Assembly: GCF_964199755.1 (NCBI RefSeq)
Contig: NC_133930.1
Span: forward strand, 28,917,571-28,981,570
Source: Larus michahellis
Taxonomy: Eukaryota > Chordata > Aves > Charadriiformes > Laridae
DNA: 64,000 nucleotides
Direction of reading: 5' to 3'
Shown: piece by piece, positions 1-26,119 of the stretch
Layout of the letters: every line of letters starts with the position of its first letter
Position numbering within the stretch: position 1 is the stretch's first letter
Position numbers and translations under genes: made by a program
Notes under the pieces: generated by a model
The model's input: only the letters and a program-made list of their open reading frames with translations
The model's database searches: none
Told to the model about the DNA's origin: nothing

Positions 1-110
1 ACTTTTATATGCTGTACCTTTATTGGGGAACTATTGCAGTGTACCATCTTTACTGGGAAACTATTGCAGTGTACCTGAAATTTATTCCTGATAGCAACTT
101 AAGTTCATAC
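1..110 (-). other. PGM5: PGM5 intron 4, 5' end, with a 30-bp tandem duplication
   Basis: Start of intron 4 after the donor at 110/109. Positions 18-77 are two diverged 30-bp copies sharing CTATTGCAGTGTACC (second copy from about 48). Nothing else is seen. Confidence 0.7.
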
Positions 111-15014
<14,904 letters not shown>

Positions 15015-15100
15015 GGCGGCGGCCGCCCGCCCGCCCGCCCGCCTGTGGCTCCGCTGGGGAGCGGCAGCCCCTCACACCGGCTGCCTGGCCCACGGGCGGC

Positions 15101-15125
15101 GGGGGAGGGGGGGCGGAGGGGCGGG
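15101..15125 (+). promoter_or_regulatory. Potential G-quadruplex motif upstream of PGM5
   Basis: Runs of 5, 7, 4 and 3 guanines separated by A, CGGA and C on the plus strand, which is the template strand for PGM5, about 90-110 bp upstream of the ATG. This meets the usual four-run, short-loop pattern. Structure formation is inferred only. Confidence 0.6.
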
Positions 15126-15309
15126 CGCTCCTCTGCCGCGGGGTCGGGCTCCCCGAGGGCCGGCCCCCCGCGGGGCCGGAGGCGGGCTCGCTCGGCCCCC
15201 TCGCTGGCCACTCCTCGCCCCGCCCGGCCGGGGCCCGCCGGCGCCTGCCGCCCCGCAAGGGCGCCCCGGGGTTGGGCAGTCCGCTGCCATCAGCATGCGG
15301 CGGCCCCGG

Positions 15310-15320
15310 CCAAAAATAAC
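15310..15320 (-). promoter_or_regulatory. MEF2/CArG-like AT-rich site in PGM5 promoter
   Basis: CCAAAAATAAC stands alone in otherwise extremely GC-rich DNA about 300 bp upstream of the ATG. It is one base from the canonical MEF2 core CTAAAAATAA and resembles a CArG box (CC-W6-GG) with the final GG replaced. PGM5 is muscle-enriched in other vertebrates, so a muscle factor site is plausible but unproven. Confidence 0.4.
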
Positions 15321-15720
15321 CCTGGAAAGGGAAGCCGAGGATCGCGGTCTCCTGCCAGGGATGTAACCGGAGGCAGGGGGGAGAGGGCGAGCCGGCGCGG
15401 CACACTTGCTCGGGGGGATCACCCTCTGTCAGCGCTGCAGCCCTCCCCACGGACCCCCGCCCGCCGCCTCCCCGCCGGCCAGCTACAGGGGCAGCCCCGG
15501 GGCGCCCGGGGGCCGGCGTGGGAAGGGAAGGGGCCGGCGGGCTCGGCCCCTCGGCAGCAGCTCCCGGCTGGAGGCCGGGGCAGCACCCGCAGGGGGCAGC
15601 GAGCCGGCCCCGGGCCGGAGGGAGGCCGGGAGGTGGTACCGTCCCGCTTGGCAGGCGAGAAAACCCAAGAACAGGCAACCAAAGAACGAACAAGCCCTAC
15701 TAAACCTTAAGCGAAGGGCA

Positions 15721-18700
15721 TAGGGGTTTTTTTATTATTGTATTTATTTATTTATTTTACTCTATTGCTCAAAAGCAAGTTTTTTATGTAGTAAGCAAGC
15801 TTACAGAGGTGTTTTGGGCTTGTTTGTTTCTTTCACAGCAGGAGATGCATACTACAGGAAGGGTCTGGTCCCTAGGATGATGGATCGTGCTGGTTTCTGT
15901 CCAAGCTTGCTCCCTGTGGGGCCAAGCAACCCAACGGAAGGTGTCTTTCCCTTTGAAACCCTGTGAGGTGTTTCATACGGATGTGGTGAGGCTGAGTTCA
16001 TTGACATACATGTCCATTCTGCTTAAGTTCATTCTGCAGAGGTGGTGGCACTGGCAATTGCGAAGATGTCTGACATTTCCCAGTATAAAGGCTGTGTTTA
16101 CAGATGCCTATGACTGTCAAACATCAGCTGAACATTTTCCATCCAAATGCTTGTTTCACACTGGGCCCACACGGCAATATTTTGCCGTGCAACTCTGTTG
16201 GCTGGAGAGTTGGAAAAAATAGTCATTTAACCTACATGTCATTCTTGTGCTTAAGAAATCCCTGGTGCAGACCTGCGTCTGAGCAGACGAAAATAATTTT
16301 GTAATGCATTCTTCAGGTCTCTACGAAGAAGTCTGCTTATAAAGCATCTCCTCAGGAGCATGATGGAGTGTTACGACTCAACAAGACAACGTGGTAGCTG
16401 CATGACAGGAGGTGGCCAGGCAAACGGGGGTAAAATGCTATCTCTGCAGACTTTTTAGTTGTTTGTAGCAGATGGAGTATGACGATTTAAGATGCGATTG
16501 TCTGCTACTCATCCATCTCTTTGGCAGTGACCGCTGCTTTCACAGTAGAACACTATACATGCTACAGTAGGCAAGGGCCAACAGTTTTGTGTAAATAGAC
16601 TGGTCCACTGAAGCAGATACAAGAATTCTAGTGCTGTTGAAGGAACGCCTATATACTGGGCCATATACTCTGGCAGAGAGCCAGAACAGGTACAGGGAAG
16701 CAGTAATCTCTTCTTCCTCTTTTGTTAGACCTCCTAGTCTGTAGTCCCATTTGTGGCTTCCTGCACTGATTGAGAATTTTAAATAGTGAAAGGAAAAATT
16801 CTGCAGTATGGAAATGCCAGTTCTCACATCCCTAATGTAAATGTGCACGGCTATAGATGAGGTCATAATTAAATAATTAACCTTGAATAATTAGGGGCAC
16901 CGCCAGCAGTGAAGCCATGACATACAGTCTGCATTAGTGAAAGCTGAAATGGAATCAGATAACTGGTATCTACCACACCAAGCATCCATCAAGAAAATAG
17001 CCACAAAGGTTGAAAGCATTAGAAACAATGTATGGCAAGTTCCAAATGCAAAATAAAGGAAAGCACATGACCAACATAAGAACCAAGGTAATAGCCTTCA
17101 AAATGGAGAACTGGCTGCATTTTTCATATGGATGGGGGAACTGTTTTGCATTTGGAAGAAAAGATCTCATTTCAAATCAGTTTTAAAAACACTGCAAACA
17201 CTGACATTCTCACAAGAGGGACAATCAGCGACAATTTTCCAGAAGTTTTTGTCTTCACCCATATCATTTACATAAACAGTGCTGAAGAATAAACAAAAAA
17301 TGTGTTTTGCAGTCTTTTCAAGCCTCACCTTGACAACGGCTCTATCAGGATTGTAATGGGTTGTAAAGAGCACTGTAAATGTTTTAGTTCAAACTCAGGC
17401 TCTGCTTGAGATAAGTCCAAGCAAAAGTTTATGTGACCCCTCTTTTACTGTGATTCCTGTACTACTTTGCAAAATCCAGGTTCCCAAAGTCATGCTATTT
17501 CATGAGAAGCTCAGGTTTTATTTAAAAAAAAAAATCAGCAGCCTTCACTGTAGCAGTGCAAAGCATGAAAAAGTTATTGTAGAGAGCCTGAACATTCTAG
17601 TACAAAAGCTGAAGAAAAGTAGTAATTTTTTACTTTTTAAAATAAATGCTTCCATTTTCAAGCACCTGGGTTAGCATTATGTTGGTACATTTATACCTGG
17701 GGATGCACCTCAAATTCTATTTTATACCAACGCAAATCCCACAAGCAGTTCCACTCTCAGCAGATTTCGTTGAAAAGTGGAGGTCTCTGTAAATGGCCAA
17801 TGTTGCAGTGCATTAAATGATTACTGCTATGTATCTCTAACAAAGGAATAATTAACAATATGGGATGATATTAAAAGCCTGGAATGTCTTTTTGGGAAAC
17901 AACAGCTAAATATATTCTTAGTATTACCATGGTGTGTTGTGAGTTAGTTTTTACAAGGCTGTTAAGATAAAAAACAACTTAATGGAGTGATGGGATACAT
18001 GTTTAATTTGTTCCATGTCCAAGTAAAACAACTAGCTTTCTGACTGCCAATTTTGCAAGCTTGGTTTGACATATGCTATCTAGTTCAGGAACATTTTCAA
18101 CCCTTACTTTGATTCTTAAAGCTTTTTAATACCCAAGCCTTAAGATGTTTACCATAACTCATTTGTTTTGTGCAGTTGACCGAGTCAATGTTAATCACTT
18201 TAAGAGCCATAATTTTTGTGTTTGCGCAGCTTTTTTACCAGCATTATACTGGTGCGTTTCTTTGTCCCTTGAGGTCCAATTTTTTCATGCCCTGAGCTGG
18301 GCATTGGGCTGTTGTCTGTGCTGACTGGAAAGAAAGAAACCTGTCCTGCCACAACAGAAGCCCTCTGTAGCCACACAATTACTTCTAATTCATCTGACCG
18401 GGTGACCAGAAGTGTCACTTCTGCAAGATGGCAGAAACTAATATGGATCTGCTGAAGAGTAGATTATGGAAGCCCAGCCCAGCTCTGATTTGATGCTGAT
18501 GTACAAGAAATTGCTGTGGACCTGAAGCTTACTTTCTGTTAAGGAAAAATCTTGCAAATGTTGCGGCAGAACTGTACCAGCACCATTAACTAAACAAGCT
18601 TTGCTCCTTTGGTTGCACTACTAAATTCGCAACTCAGCGCTAGTATAATGCCCGGGTTTTAGAGGGAAATGTATTTTTACAGTTGTTTTATACAGTATGT

Positions 18701-21700
18701 GTTTGTGATAGAAATCTGGATACTCAAAATTAGTTCAGCCATTCCCCATGGTGCCCTATGTTGCAGCTCAAATTCTCATTCTAGTACTGAACTGTATTTT
18801 CCAATTACTCTTGTAGTGTAGTTATCATATTAATGAAGAATGGCATACAGTAGTGTTATTATAAGATGAAGATTGTTAACCTGAGGTATTGAAAAAAGCA
18901 TTTTGCAAAAAAGTTCTAAAAATAAAAAGTTGGCTATGAAAACCACTCAAAGAAAATGGCTAATTTCAATTAATATATTGTTTTGCTAATAAAAGCAAAA
19001 ATAGTTTTAAAGCCCAGTGTTTCCAGTTGAGGTGTGTCCTACTTGTGAATACTTTGTTTTCTTTGACTTGCAATGACTTTGTTTCAAAGTGTAAATTACT
19101 TAGTTTAAAAAATTAAAAGAGAAAATAAAATTGAAAATTTTTTTGATATTTTGACTGACTTGGCCTGTCCTGTCTTCCAGTTCACAAATGGAGGCTTTTC
19201 TATGTAAGCTTTGCTATACTGTTTAGAAAAGGCAGAGAAAGTATATTTTATACTATTACAGGAAAATTAGTTCCCTTGTAGCAGAGCTTTATTGAGAAGT
19301 AGTATTTATGGTCTGGTGGATATCACAGCTCAGTGAGGTTGTTTTCTGGAAATTATACTTAATCACCAGAAAAGGCTATATTTCACTACAGCTGGCAGTC
19401 TCTCATTACTGTAAAACAGGGCAATTGTTCTAAGGAACATTTTCACACAAACTAACATGCAAATGGATTTACAAAGCCCAAACAGGACACATTCCCTGAA
19501 AACATAATTCTCATAATTGACAACTGATTTACTGCTATATCAGCAACTGTGATGTTGTGTAAATCAGGTCTGACTTACAAAATTGCCTGTTACTATCCAT
19601 CAAATCAAGAGAAACAAGGAAGGAAGGCAAGGACTAAGGAAGGAAGATCACCGATCATTAACCTAACAGAGAGAGCAACTTTTGTGAAAAGAGCATCCCC
19701 CCAAAATGCCCAAAGACTCAGTTGCAGAAAGTTTATTCAGATAGTTTTGTGCACAGCAGAGTAAATCAAGATAAATATCATTTTCAAAATTCTAGCAATA
19801 TGCCTACTCAATTTAGTGCTTTGGATATCTTAAAATCACTAGCAATTTTTCATTTTCCAGTCTTACCAACAGACCAGTCCCATATCACTCTTTTTTTCAA
19901 CAGGTAATTCCATAGAAATACCCAGGCAAACGCATGGAATGCTAGGCCACGAGGTGTTACGAAGTGTGTGAACAAAGTGAATGTCACCATGTGATGGTTC
20001 TTGACAATGTGGGGACGCAGCAGAACCCGAGCATGAACCCAAGCAACTGTCTTGGTCCCCGCTCTAGTCCTGCCATGGTTAGTTCCGCAGCTCAGTTGTT
20101 GGTCTAGCCTCCGCTGCCAGGACTGGAAGGAGCTGGGGAAGCAGCTGACTCTAATTCTTCTATCGACTTAACAGCAGTTCGGAATGCGACTCACCACCAT
20201 GGGAGAGGAAACAAAATGTAATTCCCGGGAGTTGAAGCCTCTGGTCCTGCAAGGGGTTATGCAATGCTTCTCCTCTGAGTACGTCACCTCAGTAGCGAGA
20301 GCACCGTTCTACCTATTTACACAGCTTCCTTAGATCCGTCACCTCTTACACGCTCCTTGTAGACTAAGGGAAATAATAACAGATGTGTTAAAGTCTTACG
20401 CCACGTGCTAGGTTTGCTAAATGGCTGTGTAGACCAAAACAGGCACTGCTGTGCAATGGCTTTTGCTCGGTGTCTGAGATTCAGGATATCGTGGATATGC
20501 TCCTGCACAAATTACAACTTCTCATTAGGCAGCCTGTCTGGACTGGCATGGGGCAGGGGGGGAGGAGCAAGGGGTGGTATAAATGCTGCATTGATAAAAA
20601 GGCTGTAAGTAATATATGATTCAAGTTTTTCCCAGTATTGTTCAGTTACCCTTGTTTAACAGCTGCTAGATTCAATCATTCAAATAAGCTGTAAAATTTG
20701 TACAATTCTTTGGACACACGCTAACCACCAATATTAGGAGTTAGGACATCTGCAGAGGGCGTCTTCTGGGAAGAAAGTATGTATTTTTCACTTGAGTTCA
20801 TGTTGGGGTTTATATACAGATGTGGGATTATTTTTTTTCTGTGGGGGAATTACAATAAATTAATACCAGAAAGTTCAGCATCGAACAATGAACCGTCAAG
20901 CACATGCAATGTTTCTTGCTGTCATTTAATTAAGTACAGATTGTGAAGTAACATGACTCAAGGGTGGAAAGAGCTATGATGGGCATGAGGAAGGGAAAAA
21001 GGGAAAGGCTGGGGACAGGAAAGAGCTACACCGTCTAACGGTCTCCACTCTCATGGGAGGAGAAGGCAGTTGGAGAGGACACTGCAGTACGATTCCCTTC
21101 TGCTACCCTATAAACATACTTCAATGTAGTTAATGCCCAGAACAAATGTAGCAGAGATGCAATCCCAAAAAAACAGACATCTTACATGGATCCCACGTGA
21201 GTCCTTCACAAACCCTGGAAATGTATGTAAGCCACCTAAAATACTAAAATTCTTAAATATTAACATTTTTTAATTAACTCATTAAATTGCTGCTCAGGAA
21301 GTGACAGATCCTCTGAGTCCAACACAAGCTCAGTGTGGAAATACTGAATATGGAAGGATGCTTCACACCCTTAGTTTCGCTCACTGTCAGGAGACACATA
21401 CTCTTTTTTTCTAACTGCAAATAAGCAAGGTAATTAATCTTACTTATGTAAAATTAAGTGTGGAGTCACCGCAGTGTTGCTAGACTGTGTGATGGAGATA
21501 GATATAGTCTGTTTAAGAAGCTGTTTGCCCTGCCAAGTAAGCACCGTGTCGTCAAGGCCTGATTTAGCAGGAGCTTACTCCATAGGCACCGTGGAAGCCT
21601 TGCACTTCCATTTATGGCTGTTTACCAATTATGTCATGAGTTAAGGGTGGAAACTTTTCCCATAGGATCAGCATTCCGGCACATGATACGCAAAGGGCAA

Positions 21701-24203
21701 AACACGACCTACAAACCATTTGTACTGCCGCAGACCTGCAGACTTCAGGTCTGATTTTCAGAGTTGTGAGAAATAGGTGCTACCGCTGCATCTGGTGAGA
21801 GGGACACAAGACCAGCCCCTCCAGGCTGTGATGCTCAGGTGGCACCATGTTCTATAACCATGACCAAATACGCCTCACAAACACTGCCAACTGAATGGCC
21901 TCTTCCACACGATCACCTGCTTGTGCACGGCAGGATCCTGGCAGACAAATTAACTGCATGATCTCAAGTCTACTCCTTACAAGCCAGCACGTTCTCTATG
22001 CGTGTTTGCCCTTTTCAGTGGTGGAATTACTGAGGAAAATTAAAATCTCAGCTGAGACACAATGGTTTGGTCCTGGGATCTGGGCACTGATAGTACAGAA
22101 GTGAAGCATACATTCTCAAATACATCCTGGCAATCTGCCTGCCAGCCCCAGGGATGCCAGGCAGTAAAGGTAATAAGAGAAAATGCAGGGTTTCTTGCCA
22201 AACTACCAGATTGGTACATGAAGAAGAGACTGAATTTGTAGTACAGTACAATGCCTATCCATTTTAAAAGCCCGGGATTTTTAACATCAAGTCAAAGCAT
22301 GTACTAAATTTTAAAATTACAGAGCGGTAAGTGTTCCCCTGACACCCCTTCTGACAACAAACATATCTGAAGGAAGATACACATTTGAAGAAAGAGCTGT
22401 TTGGTACAAGCATTCCTTATCTTATATATACTGGCTTCCACAACAATATATCAAGTTAGGAAAAGCAAACCATCGTCGCCCCTGCTCTGAGTCACAGCAT
22501 CTCTGACAAGGACTCAAGACTGAAACTACTCAGGGATACAACAAAAATGGAAGAAATCAGCATGGAAAAATAGCTCCTTGGAATATGGGGGAAAAAAAAA
22601 AAAACTAATGCCAGTTTTCTTTCTGAGTTTTTGGGGAAGTCAACATATATTTGAAGTCCCACAGTTCATCTTTCTGAGTTTTTGGGGAAGTCAACATATA
22701 TTTGAAGTCCCACAGTTCACCCACCAAGTTCACTTTCCTTTTAGAAAGTACTTTGAGATCTAGGGATTAAAAAGCCCTACTTCAAGGAAAGATCCCAGAC
22801 AGAATTCCAGCAATTCCTTAATAAGTGTCAATATCATGATTTAGATCACTTTGCATATTTGCTTAAAGGTTTCCTTTGTTTGTTTTTACACCCACTGAAA
22901 AAGACATTGTTAACATTACTCTCCACTGTCCGCTGTTTCTGGCCCTGCCGTTTGGGAGAATACTATTAGATAAAGCACTTGGGATTTTTCTCTTTTTTTA
23001 AGAGTTCCTCTCTATCACATGTCAAGGATCAAGTAATTTTTCAGCATACATGCTCTAAATTCTAGCTGACAAATTGATTTACCAGGAAACCTATTTTATC
23101 TTCTGACTGTAGCTGATGAAAAAAAGAAAAAAATCTTATGGCAATATACTGTGTCTGCTAAACAGCCTCTCCATATTCAAGTGGCTCTGGTTGTTTCTTT
23201 GTCCACCAGTGAGGCCAGATAGACATAAAAGCAGTACTTTAAATTGACAAAAATAATCCAGAAAGAACCATTGACTTTAAGATCCAGAAAAAAAAAGTCA
23301 GACAAAATGAAAGGTATAGTTTCAAGACACCTCAAGACATCTGCGTCTGAGTCCTGATTTGCGGCTGAGACCTCCGCCCAGCTGCAGGTGCCACCAGCCA
23401 AGTGGAAAGTGATCGAGCAGCGCCTCCTTCTGTGGGCACGCCTGGTCTATCTTAGCGCCTGTCCGCAGGAGCAGACTGATTTATTTTTCCCTTTCATAAC
23501 CTACCATGTCCTCTGTCTCATCTCTGAGAAGTTCGCTCTCGGTTCTCGTGAGCTGCAGGCCAGGAAAGGTTCTTAATTACCAACATCCATTTGGATGTAT
23601 GTCTTCAGGCACTGGTAATCAGACAAAGTAGCCTTTTGGTTTTGGTGTGTCTTCTGCTCCTGGTCTTGCCTGACCTTTCTCTGGCCTCAGATAAATCCAG
23701 GGTAACTTCAGATTTTCCTATTTATGTTCTGTCAAAATGTAAGAAGTGGAACAAAAATTTGATGCACTCTGTAAAATGAGCGTAGCTGTTCTTGGCAGTT
23801 GCAATAGAAAGTTAGATAAAATAAAGTATCAACTGCAGGTGTTAAGTAGGGCATTTCCTTAAGATTGCCAGAAACACTGGGTTAATGTATCTATTTATAC
23901 CCACAGCCTGCATCTGGGTTGAGGTCTTTGGAGTCTGTTGCTGCAGAAAGGAATCTGTCGTGGAACTGGCTTGAACAAGTCTGTCTTCTCTAGACCACAA
24001 TGCTTTTAGAAAAGTAACATGCCGCTTCATTTCTTTACTCCAGAATTACAAGTTCCTTCTGCCAGGAGGCTCCCCTTGTACAGAAGTGGAGGACTGTTTC
24101 TACCTACCACTTTTACCAAGGGTGCTGGTTTGACTTGCTCTTGTTGGCATTTGCCTGTCAGGTTTTACTTGGAATCAGATTGTGTCAATGGTGCTATTGG
24201 AGT
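15721..24203. other. Intergenic spacer, part 1
   Basis: 8.5 kb upstream of PGM5 with no recognisable gene. It starts with an AT-rich (TTTA)n-like stretch (15731-15760). It contains a tandem 51-bp duplication (22619-22720) and a G-rich stretch followed by TATAAAT at about 20548-20584. No CR1 copy is seen. Open frames are short and unassigned, including a minus-strand ATG frame 16866-16540 of 108 codons. Confidence 0.75.
22619..22720 (+). repeat. 51-bp tandem duplication
   Basis: Two essentially identical 51-bp copies (22619-22669 and 22670-22720), each beginning CTTTCTGAGTTTTTGGGG. The period is a multiple of three, so a chance frame runs through both. The high identity suggests a recent event. 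Confidence 0.93.
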
Positions 24204-24345
24204 CTGTCCCTCTGGAGACATTCAAAACCCGCCTGGACACGTTCCTGTGCAACCTGCTCTAGGTGACCCTGCTCTGGCAGGGGGTTGGACTAGATGATCT
24301 CCAGAGGTCCCTTCCAACCCCGTCATTCTGTGATTCTGTGATTCC
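24204..24345 (+). mobile_element. CR1 LINE 3'-end fragment
   Basis: Contains CTCTGGAGACATTCAAAACC, CAACCTGCTCTAGGTGACCC, GGTTGGACTAGATGATCTCC and a terminal TTCTGTGATTCTGTGATTCC. Very short 5'-truncated copy closely related to the one at 6133-6571. Confidence 0.93.
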
Positions 24346-25861
24346 CTTCCAGCCTCTCCCATGGCTACACGACTAACCAGCAAACACCCTACCAAAGTGG
24401 CAGTTTCCTGGGGTTTCCAGACCTGTATTTTTAGCTTTTCTCCAGTGTTGCCTTAAAATAAAATAATTCTTCTGGGGGGATCTTGGTCCAAAGTTTACAA
24501 GCTTGTCTTTCAGCCTTCCTAAGATCACACTGAAGTGGAAAGGGCTGGAAGCATACTTGAAAACATATGACAATTTACCTTTCTCATTTATAGTACACAT
24601 GGTTATAACACAGATAGTTAAAAAGACATTCACATAAACTTGGAAGCGGGTCTTTGTGAACCCCACATCACTTAGTGTTATCGCTTAACCAAGTGTGTAC
24701 TGTGGCGTAGCCTCATTTCTCATCCATCCTACCCTTTCCCAACAGCACTGTGTGCATCCATTCCTGCATGCCAAACCTCGGGCACAACGCAGATTCACAT
24801 GGTTTTCCTGGTTTTCTGCTGCATTTTTGGACAGTCCTGTCCAGAGTGTGTGCCTTCTGACAGCCATCAGTGTAACTGCCTTTAAGTGATGCAAAGCGGA
24901 GGTGCCTTATTTGACAGTGCTTCAAAGAGTACAAATTGATGCAGCTTTACTGATATCTACAGAGCTCAACTGAGCAAGAGGAGCTGTAACTCAGTGCACC
25001 GTGCATGGTATATTATAGATGTGAGTGATACCTCCAGATTTCCTGCATCACTGTCCGTCCTGTAGCACCAGGAATACCTGTGGGGGAAAGAAATGAACTA
25101 TAAAGATAACACTCTCTCCACTGTGTTTGAAGAAGATGATTAAAGTTATCCCGCTTCCTATGGTGGTGGAGGCAGAAAGCTACAGCTTATCTTCTCAGGC
25201 ACCTTTGACGTCTTCATTAGATCTTGCAATGATGTCAGCGAAGTCCTTCATCAAAAAAATGAGGTCAGAATTCTATTAGTTTTAGAAGAAAGAGAAAAGC
25301 ATTTGACAGGAAAAAAATCTCCGTATGATTTTAGACCGGACCATCTGTAAAAGGATACAGGCTTTTTATTCTTCATAAATCCTCTCCTTTAGTACCTGGA
25401 AAAGAGCATAAAGCCAAAATCAGATATAGAATTTCCTAGGAGAAAAGTAAAACTGAGTTGCTGCAGAACAAACAGTTGCTAAAATAAATGTTACCACTAG
25501 ATGACAGCAAATACTCGTTTTCTGTGACATTTTCTTTAATGAGATCTGCTCATCTGTTAGAAGGCAAAAATAAGCAAAGAAATCCCGTGTTAAGGGAGGA
25601 GCTGGGATAAATCCCCATTTGGAAACAAATTCTACTCTCCCTGGAGATAACAACAGAGTTCTTCATTGAGTAAAATTCACTTACTGGGCTGTAAATTCTT
25701 TATTTCAGCTCAAATAGGTTGCTGCTTTATAGTCCTAACTGTGAAGAGATGTCCTGTGAGATATTAGGCTTTTCGATGCTCTTGTTTGCAAAGCAGAACT
25801 CCAAAAACTGTCAGTTTTGGTTTTTACTCACCTTTCTTCATTTCCTTCAAGGCAGCTGTTG
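24346..25861. other. Intergenic, nothing recognised
   Basis: 1.5 kb of AT-rich sequence without repeats, RNA genes or coding signals that I can support. Confidence 0.7.
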
Positions 25862-25940
25862 ATCCCACAGGGATGTATGGTTGGACTTGATGATCTCAAA
25901 GGTCCTTTCCAACCATGAGGATTCTATGATTCTATGATGT
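25862..25940 (+). mobile_element. CR1 LINE 3'-terminal remnant
   Basis: GGTTGGACTTGATGATCTCA, AAGGTCCTTTCCAACC and a terminal ATTCTATGATTCTATGATG. Only the last ~75 bp of a CR1 remains. Confidence 0.88.
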
Positions 25941-26040
25941 TTTCAGGAACAAGCAGCAGAATTTTTACAAAGAAACAAATAAAAATATTGCAATTAAGAA
26001 ACTTTGTTTATTCAGGCTGTTATTTGTTAGTTGAAGACAT

Positions 26041-26119
26041 CCCTGCTTCCTGCAGGGGGGTTGGGCTAGATGACCTTTGAAAGTCTCTTCCAACTCAAAT
26101 AATTCTATAATTCTATGAG
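26041..26119 (+). mobile_element. CR1 LINE 3'-terminal remnant
   Basis: CCCTGCTTCCTGCAGGGGGG, GGGCTAGATGACCTTTGAAA and a terminal AATTCTATAATTCTATGAG. A second short remnant about 100 bp from the preceding one, diverged enough in the terminal repeats to be a separate insertion. Confidence 0.88.
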
